Assembly (NCBI RefSeq): GCF_000368765.1
Contig: NZ_KB849654.1
Coordinates: 395,732 to 459,731, forward strand
DNA length: 64,000 nucleotides
Reading direction: 5' to 3'
Source: Acinetobacter junii CIP 64.5
Lineage (GTDB): Bacteria; Pseudomonadota; Gammaproteobacteria; Pseudomonadales; Moraxellaceae
The notes below the pieces were generated by a model. It saw only the letters and a list, made by a program, of their open reading frames with translations. It was not told the origin of the DNA and searched no databases. The translations under genes were made by a program, and so were the position numbers. Positions 10,401 to 18,458 of the stretch are shown one piece after another. How positions within the stretch are numbered: position 1 is the first letter of the stretch; each line of letters begins with the position of its first letter.

Positions 10401-11037
10401 AAATGCCAATCAAGAAATTTTGCAACAGACAACAGATCAACGAGATCAACTTAAACTGCAATTGGAAGTTCATCAGCAAAATTTAGCCAAACAAAAGAAA
10501 TTTGCTGATCAGATTCAACAGATCCAGCAACAAGAGCACCGCTGGAATAAGATTTCTAGTTTAATTGGTGATTCAAAAGGTAAAGAATTCCGTGATTTAG
10601 CCCAACAGTACAATCTCGATATTTTACTTGAATATGCTAATCAACAATTGGCGATGCTGTCTCAGCGCTATACCCTAAAACGTTTGGATAATTCACTCAG
10701 TCTTGCGATTATTGATCATGATATGGATGGCGAAACCCGTTCGGTTGCTTCACTGTCTGGTGGGGAATCATTCCTCACTGCCCTTGCCATTTCATTGGCG
10801 ATTGCCAATATGGCATCAGGTTCGATGAAAATCGAATCGCTGTTTATTGATGAGGGCTTTGGCACCTTGGATGCATCTTCTCTGCATATGGTGATGAATG
10901 CGCTGGATCAGTTACAGAGCCAAGGGCGTAAAGTCATTTTAATTTCACACATTCAGGAAATGCATGAACGCATTCCTGTTCAGATTCAGGTACAACCGAT
11001 GGGATCAGGTTCGAGTCGAATTGAAGTAGTGGGTTAA
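7441..11037 (+). CDS. sbcC: exonuclease SbcCD, ATPase subunit SbcC
   Basis: Product of 1198 aa, a Rad50-type ATPase. Walker A is at residues 37-45 (GKTGAGKST). Two coiled-coil arms meet at a zinc hook CLVC (Cys596 and Cys599). The C-terminal lobe has the signature SLSGGESF (about residue 1105) and Walker B followed by the D-loop, FIDEGFGTLD (about 1135). It holds and opens DNA ends for SbcD and cleaves hairpins. The coiled coil is remarkably glutamine-rich, with runs such as QQQQLEQ and QQQQEQQ. The stop codon overlaps that of the convergent yggS gene by 2 bases, so there is no room for a separate terminator. Confidence 0.97.
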   Translation: MKILSIRLKNLASLAGEHFIDFESEPLAHAGLIAIIGKTGAGKSTILDAMCLALFNQIPRLKGSDGKLIDVDGSELLTNSPLTVLRRGTGHGFAELCFVAQDQKHYLARWEIKRARENASGKLQSVQRSLKCLTDGVVVADKTKAVETHIQQITQLSFEQFTRAVLLAQSEVTAFLKARDNERGELLEYLTNSSIFAKIGQLAFEKTKEVRLQREKLESVLGHIEIRSDEEIAELQQRFQQLQQHVQQLENEKNQFRQQQQWFEQRDKINKDIALKKQDYDLQLKAQENIAKDRYLLSQLETFAEIRPIVFQQQQLQKTLQQLAPQIHQKHNEFSTLTTQFEQQKTLYAQAETTLNQFQDFERKHQTELTQVRKFVQERDYIAEEYKKTKIRLTQLESQQQPLIEQQQQLEQSIRNLSAQHTACLEQLKHSAQYAPLDKGLNAHIQQLKQFIQQYQKVEHTLGSIQQAQTQLEQDQNTFNNLVTQFGVTQQIEQRIEQQSKLKETQQIRINQLDAIQQKLQHYFELKNEVLTQQNKFEALQKQVQQLEQCSKKTEQDYHAAKTEREKLQLVLQQQRLLHAENIEHLRAELKHGEACLVCGSTEHPYRDNESQISKTLYALQQQQEQQAIQQEQQLFQLWQKAQQQFTQSHTEHNQLQQQLQQLHDKLKTHDQLLQQHLSQLNIQLDFNLTEHDITTKMQSLVLETSQTQQQLEKELLQLNQANKDQHVLHQNIQNTRHQLETVEHLQQQIQHIVDCLNADDKMAWSKHDMSISQHILQALQQRSQQLEHAESLIKQKEQIDQQLNVLKTNLTGLTTQQTECAQHLKDIEIKGKQNTDAANQLVITMTGSAEIKANEWLQQHDQQRQQLQSKYQQVKQSFEQARQHFEQQKNVLEQLKAQQQQNHDSLERCKTEITNWLAQHQNFAEDQLSELLAFSSTQEQQIRNAIQQADRALSEANSALKTMQEQLNTLLQSEPNIQVEQLTELINANQEILQQTTDQRDQLKLQLEVHQQNLAKQKKFADQIQQIQQQEHRWNKISSLIGDSKGKEFRDLAQQYNLDILLEYANQQLAMLSQRYTLKRLDNSLSLAIIDHDMDGETRSVASLSGGESFLTALAISLAIANMASGSMKIESLFIDEGFGTLDASSLHMVMNALDQLQSQGRKVILISHIQEMHERIPVQIQVQPMGSGSSRIEVVG

Positions 11038-11720
11038 AGTGAATAATCCCTTGCCCCAAACAATGCAGTCCCAACTCTAACCATGGTTGAACCCGCAGCA
11101 ATTGCTGCATCCAAATCAGCAGACATACCCATACTCAAAGTATCCCAAACTTGAGGCTGTGCATGTAATGATTTCACTTGATCAAATAAATTTTTAGCAT
11201 CAGCAAACGCAGCAACATTATTAGGCGCTGGAATCACCATCAAACCACGTAAACGCAAATTTGGTAGTCGGCTGATTTGCTCTACTAATTCAGCGACCTC
11301 ATTGGGTTCACAACCATCTTTAGAGTCTTGTCCGTCAATATTGACTTGTAAACATATATTTAATGGCTTTTGATTTTCTAAACGTTGGCTAGATAGGCGC
11401 TCTGCGATAATTAAGCGATCAACACCATGTACCCAATCAAACTTTTCAGCTAAATGTTTGGTTTTATTACGTTGTACATGACCAATAAAATGCCATTCAA
11501 TATCTAAATCTTGTAACTCTTCAATTTTTGGCAACGCTTCTTGTAAATAGTTTTCACCAAAACTCCGTTGACCAACCGCATACATTTCGCGCAAGCTTAA
11601 ACTAGGATGTGTCTTCGATACAGCCAACAATTGCACAGTATTAGGATCGCGTTGTACACGCAGACACGCCTGCTCAATTTGACTTAATACTTGTAAGCGT
11701 GATTGTTCTGATTGATTCAT
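11034..11720 (-). CDS. yggS: YggS/PLPBP family pyridoxal-phosphate homeostasis protein
   Basis: Product of 228 aa from the ATG at 11720, chosen because GAGAA lies 8 bases before it; an upstream in-frame ATG at 11735 has no such site. Family motifs: LLAVSKTHP (the lysine that carries PLP), SFGENYLQEA, WHFIGHVQRNK, LRGLMVIP, LSMGMSADLDAAI and VRVGTALFG. It is a fold-type III single-domain protein that binds PLP and buffers its level; no enzymatic reaction is established. Divergent from pilT, as is common in pseudomonads and Acinetobacter. Confidence 0.95.
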   Translation of the reverse strand: MNQSEQSRLQVLSQIEQACLRVQRDPNTVQLLAVSKTHPSLSLREMYAVGQRSFGENYLQEALPKIEELQDLDIEWHFIGHVQRNKTKHLAEKFDWVHGVDRLIIAERLSSQRLENQKPLNICLQVNIDGQDSKDGCEPNEVAELVEQISRLPNLRLRGLMVIPAPNNVAAFADAKNLFDQVKSLHAQPQVWDTLSMGMSADLDAAIAAGSTMVRVGTALFGARDYSL

Positions 11721-11847
11721 TGACACAGTTCTCATTTACGAAATGTTTTTTTGCTTTCACATTCTATAATGTGTTGGTAACACAGAGTGAAAGCCGTATA
11801 TTATTCTACAAAATAATGAGACATTTTTTGATTGTTTCGGGGAAATT

Positions 11848-12885
11848 ATGGATATTACAGAATTACTCGCGTTTTCAGTAAAAAACGGTGCTTCGGACTT
11901 ACACCTTTCAGCGGGTATGCCACCAATGATTCGCGTGGATGGTGAAGTTCGCCGTATCAATTTACCAGCATTAGAACATAAAGATGTACACCGTTTAGTG
12001 TACGACATTATGAATGACAAACAACGTCGAGATTACGAAGAAGATCTAGAAACGGACTTTTCATTTGAAGTACCAAACATTGCCCGTTTCCGTGTAAACG
12101 CATTTAACCAAAACCGTGGTGCAGGTGCTGTATTCCGTACCATTCCATCTAAAGTCTTAACCATGGAAGACTTGGGTTTAGGAACAATTTTCAAAGATAT
12201 TTGTGACTACCCGCGTGGTATTGTTCTGGTCACTGGTCCAACGGGTTCAGGTAAATCAACGACATTGGCTGCAATGATTGATTATATTAATGAGCATCGC
12301 TATGACCATATTTTAACGGTTGAAGACCCAATCGAATTTGTACATCAATCAAAGAAATGTTTGATTAACCAGCGTGAAGTACATCGTGATACACATGGCT
12401 TTAACGAAGCACTTCGTTCAGCCCTTCGTGAAGACCCTGATATTATCCTAGTCGGTGAGATGCGTGACTTAGAGACAATTCGTCTTGCTCTAACCGCAGC
12501 AGAAACAGGTCACTTAGTATTTGGTACTCTGCATACCACCTCAGCAGCAAAAACCATTGACCGTGTGATCGACGTATTCCCTGCCGAAGAAAAAGATATG
12601 GTTCGCGCGATGTTGTCCGAATCATTACAAGCAGTTATTTCACAAACATTGTTGAAAAAGAATGGCGGTGGTCGTGTTGCAGCGCATGAGATCATGATCG
12701 GTATTCCTGCGATTCGTAACCTTGTTCGTGAAAACAAAGTTGCACAGATGTACTCTGCGATTCAGACAGGTGCTAACTACGGCATGACCACACTCGATCA
12801 AAGTCTTAAAAACTTAGTTTCGAGAGGCATCATTAGCCCTCAAACAGCTCGTACTGTTGCTAAACAACCTGAATCATTCCTATAA
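11848..12885 (+). CDS. pilT: type IV pilus retraction ATPase PilT
   Basis: Product of 345 aa. Begins MDITELLAFSVKNGASDLHLS, the PilT N-terminal PAS-like domain. Core motifs: Walker A GPTGSGKST, Asp box VEDPIEF, Walker B ILVGEMRDLETI and His box GHLVFGTLHT, and the conserved AIRNLVRE segment. It powers pilus retraction in twitching motility and DNA uptake, acting as a hexamer at the inner-membrane pilus base. GGGGAAA lies just upstream of the ATG. pilU follows after 25 nt. Confidence 0.98.
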   Translation: MDITELLAFSVKNGASDLHLSAGMPPMIRVDGEVRRINLPALEHKDVHRLVYDIMNDKQRRDYEEDLETDFSFEVPNIARFRVNAFNQNRGAGAVFRTIPSKVLTMEDLGLGTIFKDICDYPRGIVLVTGPTGSGKSTTLAAMIDYINEHRYDHILTVEDPIEFVHQSKKCLINQREVHRDTHGFNEALRSALREDPDIILVGEMRDLETIRLALTAAETGHLVFGTLHTTSAAKTIDRVIDVFPAEEKDMVRAMLSESLQAVISQTLLKKNGGGRVAAHEIMIGIPAIRNLVRENKVAQMYSAIQTGANYGMTTLDQSLKNLVSRGIISPQTARTVAKQPESFL

Positions 12886-12910
12886 AAACTAAAATTAATG
12901 GGGAAAGCAT

Positions 12911-14029
12911 ATGGATTTTAATGATTTACTCAATCTAATGATTGAACAAAGTGCTTCGGATTTATTTGTTACCGCTGATGTTGAACCTTCAATGAAAATC
13001 AACGGTCAGATTGTTCCTGTGGCTAAAGCAAAACTTTCAGGTGAGATTGTAGGTCAGTTATTACACTCAATCATGAGTGATAAACAACGTAAAGAATTCG
13101 AAGATACTCGCGAGTGTAACTTCGCAATTATGAACCGTGAGAAAACAGCGCGTTTTCGTGTGAGCGCGTTCCAACAACGTGATATGCCAGGCATGGTATT
13201 ACGTCGTATCGAAACGGTTATTCCAACAATGGATGAATTAAAACTACCTGCAATCCTCAAAGATTTAGCGATGACCAAACGTGGCATCATTATCTTTGTT
13301 GGTGCAACAGGTACAGGTAAATCAACCTCGCTCGCGTCAATGATCGGATATCGTAATCAAAACTCTAAAGGTCATATCATCACCATTGAAGACCCGATCG
13401 AGTTTGTACACCAACACGCGGGTTGTATTGTGACTCAACGCGAAGTCGGTATTGATACAGACTCTTTTGAAGTAGCTTTGAAAAATACACTTCGTCAAGC
13501 ACCCGATGTGATCTTGATTGGTGAGATTCGCTCTCGTGAAACAATGGACTATGCGATTGCTTTCGCAGAAACAGGTCACTTAGTACTTGCTACACTTCAC
13601 GCGAATAACGCTAACCAAGCATTAGACCGTATTATTCACTTCTTTGAAGCTGACCGTCATGCTCAGCTGCATATGGATTTATCGCTCAATCTAAGAGCAA
13701 TGGTCGCTCAACAGTTAATTCCAACGCCTGATGGAAATTCACGCCGAGCAGCTATCGAAATTCTAATTAATACACCGTTACTATCAGATTATATCCGTAA
13801 AGGTGAAATTCATGAGATTAAAGACCTCATGAAACGCTCGCGCGAATTAGGCATGCAAACATTTGACCAAGCGCTTTATGATTTATATAAAGCTGGTGAA
13901 ATCACGTATAAAGATGCGCTTAAACATGCAGACTCACCAAACGATTTACGTCTCACCATTAAACTTTCTGAAGAAGGTGCAGATCAATTGTTAAGTGCAA
14001 GTCGCAACATTACATTTGACGGTCAATAA
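12911..14029 (+). CDS. pilU: PilT-dependent retraction ATPase PilU
   Basis: Product of 372 aa, a PilT paralogue. Motifs: GATGTGKST, IEDPIEFVHQHAGC, ILIGEIRSRETM and GHLVLATLHANNA. The C-terminal extension beyond the PilT core (SPNDLRLTIKLSEEGAD) is typical of PilU. It boosts PilT-driven retraction force. In the same operon as pilT, with a ribosome-binding site GGGGAAAG before the ATG. A strong bidirectional terminator follows. Confidence 0.97.
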   Translation: MDFNDLLNLMIEQSASDLFVTADVEPSMKINGQIVPVAKAKLSGEIVGQLLHSIMSDKQRKEFEDTRECNFAIMNREKTARFRVSAFQQRDMPGMVLRRIETVIPTMDELKLPAILKDLAMTKRGIIIFVGATGTGKSTSLASMIGYRNQNSKGHIITIEDPIEFVHQHAGCIVTQREVGIDTDSFEVALKNTLRQAPDVILIGEIRSRETMDYAIAFAETGHLVLATLHANNANQALDRIIHFFEADRHAQLHMDLSLNLRAMVAQQLIPTPDGNSRRAAIEILINTPLLSDYIRKGEIHEIKDLMKRSRELGMQTFDQALYDLYKAGEITYKDALKHADSPNDLRLTIKLSEEGADQLLSASRNITFDGQ

Positions 14030-14050
14030 GCTTTCTTAAATCATTAAAAA

Positions 14051-14080
14051 AAGGAAGGTTTTTGTAACCTTCCTTTTTTT
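14051..14080. terminator. bidirectional terminator between pilU and fur
   Basis: Stem AAGGAAGGTT (14051-14060) pairs with AACCTTCCTT (14066-14075); an A-run precedes and a T-run follows, so it can serve both convergent genes. Confidence 0.9.
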
Positions 14081-14126
14081 ATTTGTTTTATTTCAGTGAA
14101 AATTTCTATCTTTACTAAAATGACAC

Positions 14127-14564
14127 TTATTTCTTACGATAGGCATCCTTGCATTCTTGATTACTACAGTACCCATATAAATTTAATGAGTGTCCTGTCA
14201 AAGTAAAACCATGCTGATCAGCTACAGAATGTTGTTCTTTTTCAATAACATCATTAGTAAATTCAATAACTTTGTTACAGTTTAAACATACTAAGTGATC
14301 ATGGTGATCTTCTTGCATGATTTCAAAAACTGAATGATTATTTTCAAAATGATGACGTTGAATAATTCCTGCAGCTTCAAATTGTGTTAATACACGGTAA
14401 ACTGTCGCTAAACCAACATCTTCACCTTGTTCAAGCAAAGTTTTATAAATATCTTCTGCACTTAAATGATGTTGTTTCGAATTTTCTAATAATTCCAAAA
14501 TCTTAATACGAGGAAGGGTAACTTTAAGTCCAGCTTTGCGTAAGTCTTGGTTGGAAATAGGCAT
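14127..14564 (-). CDS. fur: ferric uptake regulator Fur
   Basis: Product of 145 aa. N-terminal winged helix (LRKAGLKVTLPRIKILELLE, then DVGLATVYRVLTQFE for the recognition helix). The C-terminal metal domain has HHDHLVCLNC, plus a second Cys pair in CSNQEC. It is the Fe(II)-responsive repressor of iron uptake genes. Monocistronic and divergent from bamE, with 111 bp between them; this arrangement is common in pseudomonads and Acinetobacter. Confidence 0.98.
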   Translation of the reverse strand: MPISNQDLRKAGLKVTLPRIKILELLENSKQHHLSAEDIYKTLLEQGEDVGLATVYRVLTQFEAAGIIQRHHFENNHSVFEIMQEDHHDHLVCLNCNKVIEFTNDVIEKEQHSVADQHGFTLTGHSLNLYGYCSNQECKDAYRKK

Positions 14565-14675
14565 GAAAAAAGGTCTCTTAACAAATCTTAAGTTGGAATA
14601 GGCAATAGAGTTTAGATGCAGTATGATCTATCCTTGAATCAAATGCATCATCATTTATCAGGATAGTGTAGCAAA

Positions 14676-15074
14676 ATGCAAAAAATCATGCTGGCGTTAT
14701 TCGTCACTTCAGTACTTAGCGGTTGTTCAGTCTTTGGTGTTTATAAAGTTGATATTCCACAAGGAACACCGTTAACCAAAGCACAAGCATCTCAAGTACA
14801 AGTAGGCATGAGCTTTCAGCAAGTTCGCTTCTTGTTGGGTAGTCCAACGGTTACTGATCCACTGAATCCATTACGTTGGGACTATATTTACAACTATATC
14901 CCTGGTACATATGCCAAAAAGGCAAAAATACCTGCAGCACATGGACAACATTTAAAAATTTACTTTGATGCAAATGGTAATGTTGAACGCATTGAAGGTT
15001 TAGATACAATTCCAGAGTCACAACCTGGTTTACCAGCATCTAAAGAAGCGATCTTAACAGCGCCGCCACTATAA
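14676..15074 (+). CDS. bamE: outer-membrane assembly lipoprotein BamE (OmlA/SmpA)
   Basis: Product of 132 aa with a lipoprotein signal peptide ending LSGC (lipidated Cys17). The domain motif VQVGMSFQQVRFLLGSPTVTDP followed by RWDYIYNY is diagnostic of SmpA/OmlA. It is a small accessory subunit of the BAM complex in the outer membrane. Another BAM lipoprotein gene, bamD, is at 58.6 kb. A terminator follows at once. Confidence 0.97.
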   Translation: MQKIMLALFVTSVLSGCSVFGVYKVDIPQGTPLTKAQASQVQVGMSFQQVRFLLGSPTVTDPLNPLRWDYIYNYIPGTYAKKAKIPAAHGQHLKIYFDANGNVERIEGLDTIPESQPGLPASKEAILTAPPL

Positions 15075-15094
15075 CGGCTTTAGGTTATAAAAAT

Positions 15095-15126
15095 AAACCC
15101 CTCATGGATTGATCCTTGAGGGGTTT
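15095..15126. terminator. bidirectional terminator between bamE and rnfH
   Basis: Arms AAACCCCTCA (15095-15104) and TGAGGGGTTT (15117-15126), flanked by A/T tracts on both sides; it lies between two convergent genes. Confidence 0.9.
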
Positions 15127-15129
15127 TAT

Positions 15130-15453
15130 TTATGAACTTGATGGTCTAAATCGATTACCTTTGGCAAAACGCCCAACTGGATTCTTTGCAGCGCGTTTGC
15201 GACGAATGTCTTTAGGATTAATTGTTAAAGAACGATAGATTTCAACCCGATCTCCGATCTGGAGCTGACTGTCTGGCTGTATTTTGATACCAAACACGCC
15301 CAAATGAAGTTTCTCAGGTAAAGTCACCTGCTCGGCTAATCCGCTAGCAATAATCGCTTGTTCAGCCGTCATTCCTTCTAGGAAATCAACCTCTAAATGA
15401 AATTGTTGCTCAGGTGTCGCATAAGCGACCCATACACATGCAGTAGATTTCAT
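15130..15453 (-). CDS. rnfH: RnfH family protein (UPF0125, ubiquitin-like fold)
   Basis: Product of 107 aa. The ATG at 15453 overlaps the stop of the upstream gene (TAATG), which fixes the start; longer in-frame extensions translate into cysteine-rich nonsense. Motifs: VWVAYATPEQQFHLEVDF, LGVFGIKI and the GDRVEIYRSL / PKDIRRKRA end are typical of RnfH. Its function is unknown; the family is often linked to bamE and ratA genes. The C-terminus is basic. Confidence 0.9.
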   Translation of the reverse strand: MKSTACVWVAYATPEQQFHLEVDFLEGMTAEQAIIASGLAEQVTLPEKLHLGVFGIKIQPDSQLQIGDRVEIYRSLTINPKDIRRKRAAKNPVGRFAKGNRFRPSSS

Positions 15454-16532
15454 TAGATCCATTGTCCAATTACAGCAACAATAGCAATTACAATCGACAG
15501 TGGTAGAACTAAACGAACAGCGATACGCCAAAAGTTATAGAATAGCTCATTACTGAAACCCATAGATTTACGCAAATGGCTAATTTTCATAATCCAACCT
15601 GCAAAAATTGCATAAATCAAACAAACAATTAATCCCCAAACAATCAATAGAAGATTGAAAATCGAACTTAGCTGAGGTGCAGCCCAAACTGCAATTGCAG
15701 CAACGATGATCACCCATTGAATTGCTTGAGCCAGTTGACGTTGAGCAAGTTGTTCTTTTGCAAGTTGAATTAATAAAGCAGCAGATACCAATGCAGCAAA
15801 TAACCATGCAAAAGCAGGGATTTCAACTTTGAGAGAGAAGAATCCGAACGCTACAACTGCAAGTAATTGAGCTAACCAGATCGGTAATACAACTGAAGTT
15901 GCGGCTTCTTGTTGACGAACTGTGGCAAGGCTGTTTTGCCAATACAATCCTAATCCTAATCCACTCGCCACAAGCGCAAGAACAGTTGCATTGCCCCACT
16001 CTTTAAATTCAATACCAGTCCAATGCCACGCTTGTAATTGAGTTCCAAATACATTTGCCAACACTAGAGATGCAATTACACCCAAAGTCGTTAAAGCAAT
16101 TAGGAATTGACGTGGAATAAAAGATAATCCGAGTGCAATCAAGGCAAGCACAGCGAAAATGATCTGATTAGATACGCCAAATTGTTTTTGGACTAAAATA
16201 TCAGATGCTGAAAATAAAATACTACCAGCAAAAAATGGCACTAATACTACAGCCAACCAACCAACTACACGCCATTTTGGAGATGCATCAGCCTCACGTG
16301 TTAGATTTGATAAAGCCTGCAAAGCGGTAACTTTAGAACGTTTTGCTAAAGCAATTTCAAGATAGCCAATCGGTAGTGCCAATAAAATCATCGTTCCCAA
16401 CCAAAGCAACCAAAAATCAAATTGGCGCTCAATTTGAATACCTAGAGTTGGTGCTAGTGTTGTGATCATGACAAAAGATAAGCAAAACGCCATCACTGGT
16501 GCAAACCAGCGTGACAGAGTTGTGTCCTGCAT
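15453..16532 (-). CDS. multi-pass membrane protein resembling a shortened sodium:neurotransmitter symporter
   Basis: Product of 359 aa with about ten hydrophobic spans. Features that recall the NSS (SNF) family are the conserved loop after TM2 (ALPIGYLEIALAKRSK, like the family's PLLLLEIALGQ), a WQNSLATV stretch around TM6, and a C-terminal block after a basic loop. The typical NSS length is 450-550 aa, so this is short. The N-terminal GxGN-type sodium-binding motif of TM1 is not obvious (here TTLAPTLGIQ). Substrate unknown. Translationally coupled to rnfH by stop-start overlap, so the two probably share a transcript. Family placement is tentative. Confidence 0.6.
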   Translation of the reverse strand: MQDTTLSRWFAPVMAFCLSFVMITTLAPTLGIQIERQFDFWLLWLGTMILLALPIGYLEIALAKRSKVTALQALSNLTREADASPKWRVVGWLAVVLVPFFAGSILFSASDILVQKQFGVSNQIIFAVLALIALGLSFIPRQFLIALTTLGVIASLVLANVFGTQLQAWHWTGIEFKEWGNATVLALVASGLGLGLYWQNSLATVRQQEAATSVVLPIWLAQLLAVVAFGFFSLKVEIPAFAWLFAALVSAALLIQLAKEQLAQRQLAQAIQWVIIVAAIAVWAAPQLSSIFNLLLIVWGLIVCLIYAIFAGWIMKISHLRKSMGFSNELFYNFWRIAVRLVLPLSIVIAIVAVIGQWI

Positions 16533-16651
16533 AATGCATTCCTTGAAAAATCTTTGAACTCATTGCGTTTTATGGAGTTTGCAATGAAATATTCAATCTA
16601 TTTTGCCTTTCTCCTGTCTGAAAATCAAAACAAAAGATGTCGAAATAAAAA

Positions 16652-16679
16652 GGCAAATCACCATCTCAGATGATTTGCC
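16652..16679 (-). terminator. terminator of the bacteriohemerythrin transcript
   Basis: Arms GGCAAATCA (16652-16660) and TGATTTGCC (16671-16679); read on the minus strand the stem is followed by TTTTTATTT. Confidence 0.7.
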
Positions 16680-16691
16680 GCGCACGAATTG

Positions 16692-16759
16692 TTATTGTTT
16701 TTATAAGACTCTCTATTTTCACTCATATTTGCCTTATTGTTTTTATCATCTAGAGAGTC
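16692..16759. repeat. nested direct and inverted repeats downstream of the bacteriohemerythrin gene
   Basis: A 13-base direct repeat TTATTGTTTTTAT occurs at 16692-16704 and 16734-16746, 42 bp apart. It is interleaved with an inverted repeat GACTCTCTA (16707-16715) and TAGAGAGTC (16751-16759). It may be a relic of a small mobile element or an unusual long-loop terminator. Confidence 0.5.
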
Positions 16760-16770
16760 GTTTTTTATTA

Positions 16771-17226
16771 TTATGAGAAAAATCTAGAAAACCAGTTTTT
16801 TCCCTTTTTCTTTTCATTTTCCTTAATAATTCCCATCATATTTTCTTTGACAGCACCCACATAATCCGCATCATCATGACGAATATGATTAATTAACCAT
16901 TTTGACAAAGCCTCATGTAATTCTTTATCAATTTCATGCCCTAATTCAAAACGTTCACGATAAGTTTCTATTTTTTTGATAAATAAATCATGAACTCGTT
17001 TATGCGGTACACGATATTTGTAGTTTGCCTCTTCTTGTAAACTTTCTTCAAAAGTAAAATGAGATTGCGTATAGTCAATAATATTGTCCAAAACTTCTTT
17101 CATTTTCACTCGATCATGAGAGTGTTTTAAATCAGCTATTTCATTAATATAATCTAGAATACGGCGATGCTGATCATCAATAACATCTATTCCTGTATTA
17201 TATTCGACAGACCATTTCAAACCCAT
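16771..17226 (-). CDS. bacteriohemerythrin (di-iron oxygen-binding protein)
   Basis: Product of 151 aa from the ATG at 17226, preceded by GGGG; a TTG at 17244 would add six residues but lacks a clear ribosome-binding site. All seven canonical iron ligands can be assigned: His20, His56, Glu60, His75, His79, His114 and Asp119 (motifs DDQH, HFTFEE, HKRVH and HIRHDD). The protein binds O2 reversibly at a di-iron site, with likely roles in oxygen sensing or storage. The C-terminus ends with a basic and aromatic tail (KKGKNWFSRFFS) that could touch the membrane; that is inference. Monocistronic in AT-rich surroundings. Confidence 0.93.
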   Translation of the reverse strand: MGLKWSVEYNTGIDVIDDQHRRILDYINEIADLKHSHDRVKMKEVLDNIIDYTQSHFTFEESLQEEANYKYRVPHKRVHDLFIKKIETYRERFELGHEIDKELHEALSKWLINHIRHDDADYVGAVKENMMGIIKENEKKKGKNWFSRFFS

Positions 17227-17508
17227 ATCGAACCCCAAACTCAAGCATATTTATTGAATAAGAACATAATATCGGTAAAAAAATTAAATAAAAACACAGC
17301 ATTTTTGTCAGATTTTTATTTTTTTCAAATAAATAATTTAACTCATTGTTTTACATTTAATTTAATATTTTCACCCATTAAAACACTCAAGTATTTTTTA
17401 ACCAAAGTATATAAATTAGCTAAAAACCTGATTAAAATTATCGACTTTAAAAGCCTTAAATATTATATAAATAAATTAAATACAACTATTTATTATAAGC
17501 ATATTATT

Positions 17509-18357
17509 CTAATATTGATCTGCCTTGGTTATTCTTTTTAAGCTCGGATCATTCGCTTCACGGATTAGACGATCTACGCGAGTCAAAGCATGTTTAATTG
17601 GCTTACCTTCTTTAAATAAAACCATTTCCCCAGCTTGATACGCAGTCCATGTTTCATTATGTGTTAATGGTTCAGTAGTAATTACCGCAACACGATCTTC
17701 TGGTGTGGTGACTTGACTAAAATCAACCTCTACATCCAAATCAATCAGATGAGCATGTTGGAAAGGATATTCTCGAACTAACCAATGTAACTTTGTCGTG
17801 GCATAAGTATATAACGCCTGTCCATTAGACAAACAAAAGTTAAATGTACCGTGTTCAGCGATCTGAGGAGATAAGTGTTCTAATAATGCAAACAAATCAT
17901 CAAGTGAAGGTTCAACATATCCAAATGTCTCTACCATTTGATCGAGCAAATAACAAAAAGCTCTTTCACTATCCGTATTTCCAACAGGTTCAAAGCGTCC
18001 ACTTAATCTAGGGGAAAAATCATGCAAATCACCATTGTGGGCAAAAATCCAATGTCTGCCCCACAGCTCTCTTAAAAAAGGATGAGAGTTCTCTAGAGTA
18101 ATTTTACCTTGGGTGGCTTTGCGAATGTGCGCAATCACATTTCGAGATTTGATTGGATAATTACGAACAAGATCTGCGATAGGTGACTCAACTGCCGACT
18201 GATTATCGACGAATAAGCGACAAGCTTTATCTTCAAAAAAAGCAATACCAAAACCATCACAATGGTCTGATGTCACACCTGCTCGTTGGGAAAAACCACG
18301 AAAAGAGAAAGTGATATCAGTGGGTGTAGCGCAATTCATTCCTAATAGCTGGCACAT
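17509..18357 (-). CDS. class II glutamine amidotransferase (YafJ-like)
   Basis: Product of 282 aa. It begins MCQLLGMN, with Cys2 as the N-terminal nucleophile after Met removal. Further motifs are HCDGFGIAFF, NVIAHIRKATQG, HPFLRELWGRHWIFAHNGDL and GNTDSERAFCYLLD, the Ntn-hydrolase glutaminase pattern of the YafJ/EgtC-related group. The physiological acceptor of the ammonia is not known. It lies between an AT-rich gap (17227-17508, no gene seen) and an OlsB-like acyltransferase; both are minus strand with 100 bp between. Confidence 0.9.
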   Translation of the reverse strand: MCQLLGMNCATPTDITFSFRGFSQRAGVTSDHCDGFGIAFFEDKACRLFVDNQSAVESPIADLVRNYPIKSRNVIAHIRKATQGKITLENSHPFLRELWGRHWIFAHNGDLHDFSPRLSGRFEPVGNTDSERAFCYLLDQMVETFGYVEPSLDDLFALLEHLSPQIAEHGTFNFCLSNGQALYTYATTKLHWLVREYPFQHAHLIDLDVEVDFSQVTTPEDRVAVITTEPLTHNETWTAYQAGEMVLFKEGKPIKHALTRVDRLIREANDPSLKRITKADQY

Positions 18358-18458
18358 ATCTTTGAACTATTTAACATCTATGCCTATTGTGCATGAGGTA
18401 CGGATGTATTGTAAATCTCAATATGTGCTCACTATTCGAAGATGAATGCTAAATCTAG

